Positions 7,631 through 15,906 are shown, counted from the first letter of the stretch. The stretch: 64,000 bases of DNA from Gammaproteobacteria bacterium (GCA_028819565.1 JAPPLD010000020.1:97319-161318); one strand, 5' to 3'. Notes: generated from the sequence alone by a model not told the origin. A program made the numbers and translations.

Positions 7631-9559
7631 GTGTCGGCACTGGAGTTCGACGCGGAAACCTGTTTCGGTAGCGACGGGCAGTTGGCCCGGGAGGTTCACG
7701 GCTACCGCCCAGGTGAAGAACAAAGCGCCATGGCGGCGGCGGTGTGGAATGCCTTGCGCCGGGAACGCACGTTGGCCGTCGAGGCGGGGACTGGGGTCGG
7801 CAAGACATTTGCCTATCTGATGCCGGTACTGGCGTCCGGGCGCAAGACCCTGATCGCGACCGGCACTCGCCACCTGCAGGACCAACTGTTCCGAAAGGAC
7901 CTGCCGGTCGCGCTCAAATCGATCTACGGTGCCGCCGGCAGCCGGGTCTGCCTTCTGAAAGGCCGCGCCAACTACCTGTGCCTCCATCGCTACCAGGCCT
8001 ATGTGGCCGGAGACTTCGGCCGAAGTCCGGATGAACAGGTGGAAAGGCTACAGGCATGGGCGGACGACACCGACACCGGCGACTTGGCGGAACTCGACTG
8101 CCCCGAGGACGATCCGATCGTCCCGGCCATCACTTCGACACTGGAAAATTGCCTCGGGAAGAAGTGTCCGGAATACGAGGACTGCTTCGTGGTCCGGGCC
8201 CGTGAGCGGGCGAGACGGGCGGACTTGGTGATTGCCAACCATCACCTGTTTGCGGCGGATTTGGTACTGCGCGAGGATTCACTCGGTGAGCTGCTGCCGG
8301 ATTTTGAGGTACTGGTGTTCGATGAGGCACACAAACTGGCGGAAGTGCTGGAGGTGTTCTGGAGCAGCCAGCTGAGCACCGCTAGAATCCAGCAGTTGTG
8401 CCGCGATGCGGAAACGGTGGCCCAGCGCGAACCGGACGGGAATCAGGCGTTGATCCTATGCGCGCGTATGGTGCGCCAGGCTGTGAAGCAGGTGATGGTG
8501 CAACTGCAGACGGCGCTGGAAGGGACGGGGCCGGGCGATCGGGTTCCGCCACCGGAGGGATTTGCCGAATGGGTGCAGCCGCTGGTCTCCGCGCTGGAAG
8601 TGCTACGCAAGGAAGTCGAGGATCGTCGGCAGGACAGCCTGGACATCGAGAACCTGGCCGAGCGCTGTGGGCGGTTGACGGAGGAATTGGCAGGTTGGCC
8701 GAGCGGAGAGGAGGATTGCTGTGAATACCTGAATCTCTCCCGGCAGGGGTTCACCCTGCATCAGGTGCCGATCGACATCAGCGGCATCTTCGCGCAGGCG
8801 CGCACGCGGTACGCACCCCGCTGGGTGTTCACGTCCGCAACCCTGTCCGTCGGCGGGGACTTCGACTATTTCGTCCGAAAGCTCGGTCTCGGCGCAGAGA
8901 CTGACACCCTGCAACTCGACAGCCCTTTCGATTTCCAGGCACAGACACTGTTGTACCTGCCGCCGGACCTGCCGGACCCGCGCACCCCGGAGTACAACGA
9001 AGCCATGCTCGAGGCCGTGTTCCCGCTACTCGAACAGTTGCGTGGCCGGACCTTCCTGCTGTTCACCAGCCTGCGTGCGATGGAGGAAGCGGGGCAATGG
9101 CTTGAGGGACGCCTTGATTGCACGTTACTCAAGCAGGGAGAGGCTCCGCGGCGGAAACTGCTGGAACGTTTCACCGAGCGATCGGACGCCGTACTGCTCG
9201 GCTCGGTCGGGTTCTGGGAGGGCGTGGACATCCGCGGCTCCGCGCTCAGCTGCGTGATCATCGACAAGATCCCGTTCGTCTCGCACACGGATTTGCTCTA
9301 CCAGGCCCGGATGAACGCGATCCGGGAGGCGGGCGGCGACCCATTCCGGCAACTACAATTGCCGCGAGCCGCGCTGATGCTGAAGCAGGGAGTGGGGCGG
9401 TTGATCCGCAGCGTGACGGATCAGGGCGTGGCCGTAATCGCCGACCCGCGGCTTCAGAGCCAGTGGTACGGACGCCACCTAATGGCTGGCTTGCCGGACA
9501 TGCCGGTCAGCACGGACCTTGGACAGACGCTGGAATTCCTGCAGGAGCGGGTCGAATGA
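7631..9559 (+). CDS. yoaA: ATP-dependent DNA helicase of the YoaA/DinG type
   Basis: This is an XPD-like superfamily 2 helicase with an Fe-S cluster, a group involved in DNA repair and replication-fork rescue. The 642-residue product has Walker A EAGTGVGKT (51-59), a cysteine set between motifs I and II (CLLKGRANYLC near 105, then CLGKKCPEYEDC near 172-183), the Walker B VFDEAHKL, FTSATLS, and the C-terminal GSVGFWEGVDIRG and QGVGRLIRS motifs. GTG 7631 follows the ispF stop by two bases. The tsaB start overlaps its stop, matching the common yoaA-tsaB pairing. DinG and YoaA are hard to separate by eye; YoaA is preferred from neighbourhood and size. Confidence 0.9.
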   Translation: MSALEFDAETCFGSDGQLAREVHGYRPGEEQSAMAAAVWNALRRERTLAVEAGTGVGKTFAYLMPVLASGRKTLIATGTRHLQDQLFRKDLPVALKSIYGAAGSRVCLLKGRANYLCLHRYQAYVAGDFGRSPDEQVERLQAWADDTDTGDLAELDCPEDDPIVPAITSTLENCLGKKCPEYEDCFVVRARERARRADLVIANHHLFAADLVLREDSLGELLPDFEVLVFDEAHKLAEVLEVFWSSQLSTARIQQLCRDAETVAQREPDGNQALILCARMVRQAVKQVMVQLQTALEGTGPGDRVPPPEGFAEWVQPLVSALEVLRKEVEDRRQDSLDIENLAERCGRLTEELAGWPSGEEDCCEYLNLSRQGFTLHQVPIDISGIFAQARTRYAPRWVFTSATLSVGGDFDYFVRKLGLGAETDTLQLDSPFDFQAQTLLYLPPDLPDPRTPEYNEAMLEAVFPLLEQLRGRTFLLFTSLRAMEEAGQWLEGRLDCTLLKQGEAPRRKLLERFTERSDAVLLGSVGFWEGVDIRGSALSCVIIDKIPFVSHTDLLYQARMNAIREAGGDPFRQLQLPRAALMLKQGVGRLIRSVTDQGVAVIADPRLQSQWYGRHLMAGLPDMPVSTDLGQTLEFLQERVE

Positions 9560-10236
9560 AAGATACCCCCGCATTGCTGGCGCTCGAGACCTCTACCGAG
9601 ATCTGCTCGGCGGCCTTGGCGGCAGGCGGACGGATCGAAGAGCACACTCTGACGGTGCCGCGGGAGCACACCCGGCACATCCTGGGACAGGTGGACGAAC
9701 TGCTTGGCAAGGCGGGGATGACGGCCGGGAACCTTGCAGCGGTGGCGTTTGGCCGCGGCCCGGGGACGTTCACGGGGGTACGGGTAGCTACTGCCCTGGC
9801 GCAGGGGCTGGCGGTTGCCCATGGCCTGCCTTTGCTGCCGATCTCTTCGCTGGCTGCGCTGGCTTGGAGGGCTTGGCACGAACATCAGGTCTCGCCGGTG
9901 CTCGCGGTGATGGACGCACGGTTGGAAGAAGTCTACTGGGCAATGTTCGGGGTTGATGCCGAGGAAATTTCGGTCTTGCATCCGGAGTCGCTATCGACAC
10001 CAGTGGAACTACTCGCGCAATTGCCCTCGTTGCCCGGTGGCTGGCAGGGTGCCGGATCCGGTTGGGCTCTACCCGAGATGCAGCCGGGTGTTGAGCCGGG
10101 AATGGCCGTGGACTCCGGCCTGCGGCCGGATGCTCGATCGGTACTGGAGCTTGCGTTGCAGGATTTTCGAGCTGGCCGGGTTGCGGATTTCGAACAGGCC
10201 CAGCCGACCTATCTCCGGCATCCGGTGCGGTCGTGA
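9556..10236 (+). CDS. tsaB: tRNA threonylcarbamoyladenosine biosynthesis protein TsaB
   Basis: TsaB is the ASKHA-fold partner of TsaD and TsaE in making t6A at position 37 of ANN-decoding tRNAs. The 226-residue product has LLALETSTEICSAAL, the REHTRHILGQVDELL stretch, VAFGRGPGTFTGVRVATALAQGLA, and VMDARLEEVYWAMF, all characteristic. The ATG at 9556 overlaps the helicase stop (ATGA), indicating translational coupling. The downstream VOC gene overlaps its stop in the same way. Confidence 0.94.
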   Translation: MKDTPALLALETSTEICSAALAAGGRIEEHTLTVPREHTRHILGQVDELLGKAGMTAGNLAAVAFGRGPGTFTGVRVATALAQGLAVAHGLPLLPISSLAALAWRAWHEHQVSPVLAVMDARLEEVYWAMFGVDAEEISVLHPESLSTPVELLAQLPSLPGGWQGAGSGWALPEMQPGVEPGMAVDSGLRPDARSVLELALQDFRAGRVADFEQAQPTYLRHPVRS

Positions 10237-10667
10237 GCGAGTCGCGTCCGCGGTTTCATCTGGCAATTGGAGTCGATGACCTGTCCGCGGCGGAAGCCTT
10301 CTATGCTGGGGTCCTGCAGTGCCGCATCGGGCGCGCGTCCGAGAAATGGATCGACTTCGATCTTATGGGGCACCAGGTCACGGCACACCACTGTGACACG
10401 ACTCGGGAAGAGGCCCGCAACCCGGTTGACGGAAAGTCTATCGCGGTTCCCCATTTCGGACTGATCTTGGAATGGGAGCAGTGGGAAATTCTAGTGGAAC
10501 GCCTCCGGGTCTGCGGAGCGGCGTTCGATTTGGAACCGACTGTCCGCTTCCAGGGAGAAGTCGGAGAACAGGCAACCGTGTTCGTGCGCGACCCGGCTGG
10601 CAACGTGCTTGAGTTCAAGGCATTTCGAAATCCGGATCAGGTGTTTGCCCGGCACTTGGACAAATAA
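10233..10667 (+). CDS. VOC/glyoxalase-fold protein
   Basis: The 144-residue protein has the paired beta-alpha-beta-beta-beta layout of the vicinal oxygen chelate superfamily: FHLAIGVDDLSAAEAFYAGVLQCRIG in the first half, and a second half ending in TVFVRDPAGNVLEFKAF. The metal-ligand pattern His (about 9), His or Glu in the middle, and Glu near the end is compatible with a metal-binding dioxygenase, lyase or isomerase, but the substrate cannot be assigned. The GTG start at 10233 overlaps the tsaB stop. It is the last gene before an 840-base region with no credible gene. Confidence 0.8.
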   Translation: MSESRPRFHLAIGVDDLSAAEAFYAGVLQCRIGRASEKWIDFDLMGHQVTAHHCDTTREEARNPVDGKSIAVPHFGLILEWEQWEILVERLRVCGAAFDLEPTVRFQGEVGEQATVFVRDPAGNVLEFKAFRNPDQVFARHLDK

Positions 10668-10709
10668 AATCATTCTCTTACCTGGTGACTGACAAGCTGG
10701 GCGCACAAG

Positions 10710-10739
10710 TTGCACGCCCATTCTCCCCCATGCTACAAT
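10710..10739 (+). promoter_or_regulatory. Predicted sigma-70 promoter of the structured region
   Basis: TTGCAC (10710-10715), an 18-base spacer and TACAAT (10734-10739) make a good match to the consensus, predicting a transcript start near 10746. No gene with a ribosome binding site follows, which points to a noncoding product. Confidence 0.6.
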
Positions 10740-10744
10740 CAAAT

Positions 10745-10822
10745 TGCCCAGTTTATCTCCCATCAGTCACTGAAAGGATGGTGCGATGCTGTCTGGGCAT
10801 GTTGGCGAGGGTTGCCCTTTTT
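10745..10822 (+). promoter_or_regulatory. Attenuator-like pair of mutually exclusive hairpins
   Basis: CTGGGCA (10793-10799) can pair with the upstream TGCCCAG (10745-10751) or, through GGGCA (10795-10799), with the downstream TGCCC (10813-10817). The second hairpin is followed directly by TTTTT (10818-10822), the form of an intrinsic terminator. The two structures exclude each other. The upstream arm sits at the predicted transcript start, so whether it is fully transcribed is uncertain. Confidence 0.4.
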
Positions 10823-11119
10823 GGCTTTATTCCTGCGGCAAATTTTCCTGTCCCGCCTCTTTTCCTGCCGAGCCATTTCGGTGGGTTGGAAGCCTGCTGG
10901 GCCTGAATTCAGACGTTCCCAGTTCGGGGTCGCGGCGGTTTTGCTCCGGCAAAGCCGTCGCGGATTCCAATGGTTTCTCTCTTAAGAACCGCATTCAGGT
11001 CCAAGCACCAACCTCCTTTCATTCTGCCTTGTACCAAATGGGGCAGACCCGAAGCTTAGCCTGCTCGATTCGCAGCTTGGTTGCATGGTCTTTCCCGGTG
11101 TTTTGGAGAAAAGGTAAAT

Positions 11120-11185
11120 GTCCCACCCGCCGAGCGTTTAGGCACAGAACTGGACTATAGCCTTAACGATTCCGGCGGGTGAGAC
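11120..11185 (+). repeat. Long imperfect inverted repeat
   Basis: Bases 11120-11132 pair with 11173-11185 at 12 of 13 positions, and 11135-11143 with 11160-11168 at 8 of 9, leaving a 16-base loop. It could be an RNA hairpin or a DNA element; no coding frame needs it. Confidence 0.6.
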
Positions 11186-11196
11186 ACTCTCCCCAG

Positions 11197-11218
11197 TGCG
11201 TCGTCTTTAGACGACGCA
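11197..11218. repeat. Perfect 22-bp palindrome
   Basis: TGCGTCGTCT (11197-11206), TT, AGACGACGCA (11209-11218). It is not followed by a T-run on the plus strand, so it is not an ordinary intrinsic terminator. It could end or cap a structured RNA, or be a protein-binding site. Confidence 0.75.
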
Positions 11219-11509
11219 ATGAATACAAAGTTTGCGCCGATGCGCGGTTCGAAATTGGCGAGGCACTGAATTCTCAGGCAACGCCATGCCGGCATAGATC
11301 GGGCGGGTTGGAACTGTCGCGACACTTGTTTATCTCTTGGTAGCTCCATGCTCCGATTCTACTGCGGATGAAGCATTTGGCGAAATATAATCGGGTCTGA
11401 CAGCAAGAATCCGTGTTCCGAGTCGACAGGTTGAAAACGGCCAGGATTCGTGCTCCTTTCTTTTGACATAATGCAGGGATGGAGACGGTGAGGTGCGGCG
11501 TTTATTGGG

Positions 11510-13243
11510 ATGGCCATCAAGAAGCTTAAAGCGGGCCTGATTAATCAAATCACGGCAGGAGAGGTCATCGAGCGACCGGCTTCCGTCGTCAAGGAATTGG
11601 TGGAGAACAGCCTGGACGCCGGCGCGCGCCACATCCGGGTGCAGGTCGAAGAGGGAGGACGGCGACGTCTGGCCGTGACCGACGACGGTTGCGGCATCGA
11701 CCGCGGTGAATTGGCGTTGGCGCTTTCGCGGCACGCAACATCCAAGCTGAGCAACGCTGATGACCTGTGGCAACTGCAAACTTTGGGATTCCGAGGAGAA
11801 GCGCTGCCGAGCATTGCTTCCGTTTCGCGCCTGACACTGACTTCTGCAGTAGAAGGCGATGAGCATGGTTGGCGTCTTGAAGGTGATGCTGCCGAAGAGG
11901 AACCACAGGCGCATCCACATCCGCGCGGGACCACGGTCGAGGTCTGCGACCTCTTCTACAACACGCCGGCACGGCGCAAGTTCCTGCGCGCTCCTGCAAC
12001 CGAATGGAAACACATCGCCACGATCCTGCGTAGCTTGGCGCTCGGTCATCTTGCGGTGACCTTCGAAACCAGCCACGATGGACGCCGCCTGCTGCACTAC
12101 CCGGGCGTCGGGGAAGGTGTAACGGAGCGGGAGCGGCTGGAAGCGATACTCGGCAGCGACTTTGCCGAGCAGTCCGCGTTCTTCGAGGAAGTTTCAGGGG
12201 CATTGCGGGCATTTGGCTGGATCGGGCTGCCAACGTATTCGCGCAGCCAGCCGGACCAGCAGTATTTTCACGTCAATGGCCGCACCGTGCGCGACAAGGT
12301 TGCAATGCACGCGATTCGGCAAGCATATGCCGACGTGCTCTATGGACAGCGCCATCCCTGTTATGTGGTCTACCTGGAAGCCCCGCCCGGAGAAGTCGAC
12401 GTCAATGTGCATCCCACCAAGATGGAAGTGCGTTTCCGAGAGTCCCGTCAGGTGCATCAGATTCTTTCGCATGGGGTGGCCGAAGCGATCGGGACGGTTC
12501 GGCCTGGCGATGTCGGGCACGACGTGACAAGTTTCAGGACCCTGGTTAACGAAAATCCGCAGGCACAGCAATCCCCGATGCCGCTGCCTGCCGCGTCCGA
12601 CGGTGGTGGGGTCGCACTGCGGGCTGCGACTGAATCGCCCGCGGTTTCTTGCGGGGAGGTGCCGCCTCTCGGGTTTGCCCGCGCGCAGTTGCACGGCATC
12701 TATATCCTGGCGGAGAACACGGAAGGGATGATTCTGGTCGACATGCATGCGGCACATGAGCGGATTACGTACGAGCGTTTGAAGTCCTCGCGCGACGGTC
12801 AGGGAGTGCGCATGCAGCCGTTGCTGGTGCCACAGAGCCTGAGTTTGAGCGAATCCGAAATTGCCTGCGTAGAGGAACAACAGGAACTTTTGCAAAGTCT
12901 GGGTATCGAGGTGGACGTGACCGGGCCGACCCGGTTGCGGATTCGCGCGGTACCCGCATTGCTGTCGCGGGCCGACCCGTCCGCGTTGGTGCGCGACGTC
13001 GTGGCGGATTTGGTGGAACATGGGCAGAGCGAGCGGGTGCGGGAGCAAGAAAATGAATTGCTGTCTTCGATGGCTTGCCATGCCGCGGTACGTGCGGGCC
13101 GGCAGTTGTCTTTGGAGGAGATGAATGTGTTGTTGCGCGACATGGAGGAAACCGAACGGTCCGGACAGTGCAACCACGGACGTCCGACTTGGGTACTGCT
13201 GAGCATCGACCAACTCGACAAGCTGTTCATGCGCGGGCAGTGA
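11510..13243 (+). CDS. mutL: DNA mismatch repair protein MutL with endonuclease motif
   Basis: MutL couples mismatch recognition by MutS to strand incision. The 577-residue protein has the GHKL ATPase: INQITAGEVIERPASVVKELVENSLDAGA, DDGCGI, RHATSKL, TLGFRGEALPSI and FYNTPARRKF. The C-terminal domain contains DMHAAHERITYE, which fits the DQHA(X)2E(X)4E endonuclease signature of MutL from bacteria lacking MutH, and a CNHGRP tail motif. The ATG at 11510 starts the conserved MAIKKL region. A TATAAT at 11386-11391 may be its -10. miaA overlaps its stop, as in many gammaproteobacteria. Confidence 0.96.
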   Translation: MAIKKLKAGLINQITAGEVIERPASVVKELVENSLDAGARHIRVQVEEGGRRRLAVTDDGCGIDRGELALALSRHATSKLSNADDLWQLQTLGFRGEALPSIASVSRLTLTSAVEGDEHGWRLEGDAAEEEPQAHPHPRGTTVEVCDLFYNTPARRKFLRAPATEWKHIATILRSLALGHLAVTFETSHDGRRLLHYPGVGEGVTERERLEAILGSDFAEQSAFFEEVSGALRAFGWIGLPTYSRSQPDQQYFHVNGRTVRDKVAMHAIRQAYADVLYGQRHPCYVVYLEAPPGEVDVNVHPTKMEVRFRESRQVHQILSHGVAEAIGTVRPGDVGHDVTSFRTLVNENPQAQQSPMPLPAASDGGGVALRAATESPAVSCGEVPPLGFARAQLHGIYILAENTEGMILVDMHAAHERITYERLKSSRDGQGVRMQPLLVPQSLSLSESEIACVEEQQELLQSLGIEVDVTGPTRLRIRAVPALLSRADPSALVRDVVADLVEHGQSERVREQENELLSSMACHAAVRAGRQLSLEEMNVLLRDMEETERSGQCNHGRPTWVLLSIDQLDKLFMRGQ

Positions 13244-14199
13244 GCGGATCGCGAATTCAGGCACTGGCGCTGATGGGCCCGACCGCGTCGGGCAAGACCG
13301 AGTGCGCGGTGGAACTGGTTCGCCGCTGGCCGTTCGAGATCATCAGCGTCGACTCCGCGATGATCTACCGCGGGATGGATATCGGAAGCGCCAAGCCGGG
13401 ACCGGATGTCCTGGCGCTCGCGCCGCACCGCATGATCGATATCCTGGATCCGGCGCAAGGATTCTCGGCGTACGAGTATGCCCGGCAGGCGCGTCGACAC
13501 ATTGAAGAAGTTCATGCGGCCGGACGCATCCCGCTGCTGGTCGGCGGCGCCCGCCTGTATTTTCTCGCTTTGATGGAAGGGCTGTCGCATGTGCCAGATG
13601 CAGATTCGGAAGTCCGGGAGCGCCTGCGCCATGAGCTGGAGGAGCAGGGCGCTCCGGCATTGCACGAGCGCCTGTCCCGGTGTGATCCACTGACGGCGCA
13701 ACGACTAAAGCCGGGTGACAGCCAGCGCATCGTACGTGCACTGGAAGTGTTCGAGTCGAGCGGTCGGCCGATGAGCGCTTGGATCTCCGAACCTCCGCAG
13801 GTGCCAGGGAACATTGACTACCATCAGTTGGCGCTTTGGCCGAAGGATCGCGCCCATTTGCAGGAGCGGATTGGCGAGCGTTTCGACCGCATGCTGGAGG
13901 CGGGACTGGTCGGGGAAGTTCGGGGCCTTCATGCACGCAAGGATTTGAATTTGACTAGCCCTGCGATGCGCTGCGTGGGGTACCGGCAAGTGTGGCGACA
14001 CTTGGACGGAGGGTGTACCTACGAGCAGATGCGGGAGCAGGCGGTAGCGGCCACGCGGCAGTTGGCAAAGCGGCAGTTGAGTTGGCTGCGGCATGCCCCG
14101 GACGTGATACACTGTGCGACGGACTGTCTGCGGCCGGATGAAGCGGTCGCGGCAGTGGCTCGCTGGCGGTCCTCGGGCCGGGCCGGCGCCAGACAATAA
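13240..14199 (+). CDS. miaA: tRNA dimethylallyltransferase
   Basis: MiaA transfers a dimethylallyl group to N6 of A37 in tRNAs reading UNN codons. The 319-residue product has the P-loop LMGPTASGKT, ISVDSAMIYRGMDIGSAKP, HRMIDILDP, FSAYEYA, RIVRALEV and the CVGYRQVW segment. Translation starts with a GTG at 13240 that overlaps the mutL stop. One oddity: the stretch usually written GGTxLYF reads GGARLYF, with Ala in place of the customary Thr. hfq follows after 33 bases, the classic mutL-miaA-hfq order. Confidence 0.95.
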   Translation: MSGSRIQALALMGPTASGKTECAVELVRRWPFEIISVDSAMIYRGMDIGSAKPGPDVLALAPHRMIDILDPAQGFSAYEYARQARRHIEEVHAAGRIPLLVGGARLYFLALMEGLSHVPDADSEVRERLRHELEEQGAPALHERLSRCDPLTAQRLKPGDSQRIVRALEVFESSGRPMSAWISEPPQVPGNIDYHQLALWPKDRAHLQERIGERFDRMLEAGLVGEVRGLHARKDLNLTSPAMRCVGYRQVWRHLDGGCTYEQMREQAVAATRQLAKRQLSWLRHAPDVIHCATDCLRPDEAVAAVARWRSSGRAGARQ

Positions 14200-14232
14200 T
14201 AAGAAAAACAAGTTGTCGCCGCAGGTGGGTTA

Positions 14233-14475
14233 ATGGCTAAAGGACAAACGATTCAGGAACCGTTTCTCAACCAACTGCGCAAGCACCATGTTCCCGTCTC
14301 CGTCTATCTGGTCAACGGGATTAAGTTGCAGGGACAGGTGCATTCGTTCGACCAATTCGTCGTCGTGCTGAAGAACTCTGTCAACCAGGTGATCTACAAG
14401 CACGCGATCTCCACCATCGTTCCGTCGCGTCCAGTGGACTTGGATCCTATGGCGGACGAGGAGTCGGCCGATTAG
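14233..14475 (+). CDS. hfq: RNA chaperone Hfq
   Basis: Hfq is a hexameric Sm-like protein that pairs small RNAs with mRNAs. The 80-residue product matches the family closely through the Sm core: [39 protein letters not shown] and [17 protein letters not shown]. The C-terminal tail is short ([12 protein letters not shown]) and acidic, shorter than that of E. coli. Position between miaA and hflX is standard. Confidence 0.97.
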   Translation: MAKGQTIQEPFLNQLRKHHVPVSVYLVNGIKLQGQVHSFDQFVVVLKNSVNQVIYKHAISTIVPSRPVDLDPMADEESAD

Positions 14476-14495
14476 TCACAAGCGAGGAACCCCGT

Positions 14496-15800
14496 TTGTT
14501 TGAACGGGTTTCCGCCGATCCCGCCTGCGTGCTGGTGCACGTGGCGGTCGGTGCAAACACGCGGGCGGAGAATCCTGAACGCGAAGAATTTGTTGAGTTG
14601 GCGCGCAGCGCCGGCTTGATGCCGCAGGCGCAACTGAACTTCCGGCGTCGCGCCCCTCATCCTCGTTTCTACTTCGGCCGGGGCCAGGCCGAGCAGCTTC
14701 GGCATAGCTGCGTGCAGCACGACGTTCAACTGGTGGTCGTCAATACGGACTTAAGCCCAAGCCAGGAACGCAACTTGGAAGCGGAACTGGAGTGCCGGGT
14801 ACTGGGCCGCACCGGGTTGATCCTGGACATCTTCGCGCAGCGCGCCCGGTCACACGAAGGCAAGTTGCAGGTTGAGCTTGCCCAACTGAATTATCTCTCG
14901 ACCCGTTTGGTGCGCGGCTGGAGTCACTTGGAACGGCAGAAGGGCGGCATCGGGTTGCGCGGGCCAGGTGAAACCCAGTTGGAGTCGGACCGTCGGTTGC
15001 TGACGCAGCGAGTCCAGACTTTACGGCGGCGCTTGATGCTGGTCGAACGCCAGCGCAACCAGAGCCGTGCACGTCGACGACGAGCGCAGTTGTATCACGT
15101 CGCATTGGTCGGCTACACCAATGCCGGCAAGTCGACCTTGTTCAATTGCCTGACTGGCAGCGACGTGCCGGCTGCGGATCAGTTGTTCGCGACGCTGGAT
15201 CCGATACACCGCCGTCTTCACTTGGGCAAGGGACGGGATATCGTGCTGTCCGACACCGTAGGATTCGTTCGCGATCTACCGGTGGAACTGGTGCGTGCGT
15301 TTCATTCGACTTTGGAGGAATTGCAGGAATGCGACCTCCTGCTGCACGTGATTGACTGCAGCGATGAAAGACGTGTGGAACATGCGGCACAGGTGAGGGA
15401 AGTGCTGGCGCAAATCGGTGCAGGGCAGGTTCCGGTTATCGAGGTTTACAACAAAGTTGATTGCTTGGAACCGATGGAGCGGATTCCGGAAGCACCGAAT
15501 CGCGTGTGGTTGTCGGCGCGCACGGGCGCGGGAGTAGACGCATTGCGTGCCCAGTTGTTGCAACGGAGGCAGGCGGAAGAATCCGAAGTTTATCTTCGGT
15601 TGCCGCTGGCGGCCTATCCGCTTCGAGCGGAATTACATCGGGTCGGACAGGTCGAGGAAGAGAAGTTCACGGAAGAAGGGGAATGCGAGATGCGCCTACG
15701 GTTGCCGTTGCCACACCTTGCGCGTTTCGAGAAGTTCCGGGTCACAATCCCGGAGGCATCGCAAGGATCGATGTTCGGTTTGGCAAGTCAGAACGGGTGA
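14496..15800 (+). CDS. hflX: Ribosome-associated GTPase HflX
   Basis: HflX splits stalled 70S ribosomes and is implicated in heat-stress recovery. The 434-residue product has the N-terminal HflX domain (FRRRAPHPRFYFGRGQAEQL), the LNYLSTRLVRGWSHLERQ linker, KGGIGLRGPGETQLE, then the GTPase motifs GYTNAGKSTLFN, DTVGFVRDLP and NKVD. A TTG start at 14496 is chosen because MFERVSADPACVLVHV aligns with HflX N-termini and a GAGG lies 8 bases upstream; no ATG or GTG fits. It lies between hfq and hflK. Confidence 0.93.
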   Translation: MFERVSADPACVLVHVAVGANTRAENPEREEFVELARSAGLMPQAQLNFRRRAPHPRFYFGRGQAEQLRHSCVQHDVQLVVVNTDLSPSQERNLEAELECRVLGRTGLILDIFAQRARSHEGKLQVELAQLNYLSTRLVRGWSHLERQKGGIGLRGPGETQLESDRRLLTQRVQTLRRRLMLVERQRNQSRARRRRAQLYHVALVGYTNAGKSTLFNCLTGSDVPAADQLFATLDPIHRRLHLGKGRDIVLSDTVGFVRDLPVELVRAFHSTLEELQECDLLLHVIDCSDERRVEHAAQVREVLAQIGAGQVPVIEVYNKVDCLEPMERIPEAPNRVWLSARTGAGVDALRAQLLQRRQAEESEVYLRLPLAAYPLRAELHRVGQVEEEKFTEEGECEMRLRLPLPHLARFEKFRVTIPEASQGSMFGLASQNG

Positions 15801-15906
15801 GTCGGGCCGGTTGGGCCCCGGCGAAGCAACGGCGGTTGGACTGTACGCAATGGCCCCCGCAATTCCTTTGCTAAAATAATTAGTCGCGTCCTCACTCGGA
15901 ACTTTC

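Larger units (their letters stand above)
10746..11218 (+). ncRNA. Candidate large structured noncoding RNA
   Basis: Downstream of the promoter at 10710-10739 the plus strand can form many helices. TGGGCCTGAAT (10898-10908) pairs with 10993-11003 over 11 bp including one G-U, with GGTTGG (10884-10889) and CCAACC (11008-11013) extending it across an internal loop. Within it is a helix of about 14 bp, 10931-10944 with 10949-10962, containing two G-U pairs and a UCCG tetraloop closed by C-G. TCTGCC (11023-11028) pairs with GGCAGA (11042-11047), and a 66-base hairpin lies at 11120-11185. None of the hallmarks of RNase P RNA, tmRNA, SRP RNA or 6S RNA is visible. Ends, strand and existence as one transcript are inferred. 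Confidence 0.4.
10668..11509. other. Gene-free stretch of about 840 bases between the VOC gene and mutL
   Basis: No reading frame here has a credible ribosome binding site or a recognisable protein. The first 550 bases hold a sigma-70-like promoter, several strong stem-loops and a perfect palindrome (listed separately). The last 290 bases (11219-11509) show only a TATAAT at 11386-11391 that may serve mutL. An inverted repeat GTGACTGA (10685-10692) / TCAGTCAC (10763-10770) brackets the promoter. Confidence 0.8.

Noticed and set aside
10778-10906. Small reading frame MVRCCLGMLARVALFG in the structured region
   Set aside because: The purine run AAAGG directly abuts the ATG, too close for a ribosome binding site; the frame runs through hairpin arms and shows no family resemblance.
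10746-11218. Known housekeeping RNA (RNase P RNA, tmRNA, SRP RNA, 6S RNA) or a group I/II intron
   Set aside because: None of the conserved cores is present: no GAGGAAAGTC, no tmRNA ends or tag frame, no SRP GGAA loop, no group II domain V and no paired group I P7 core.
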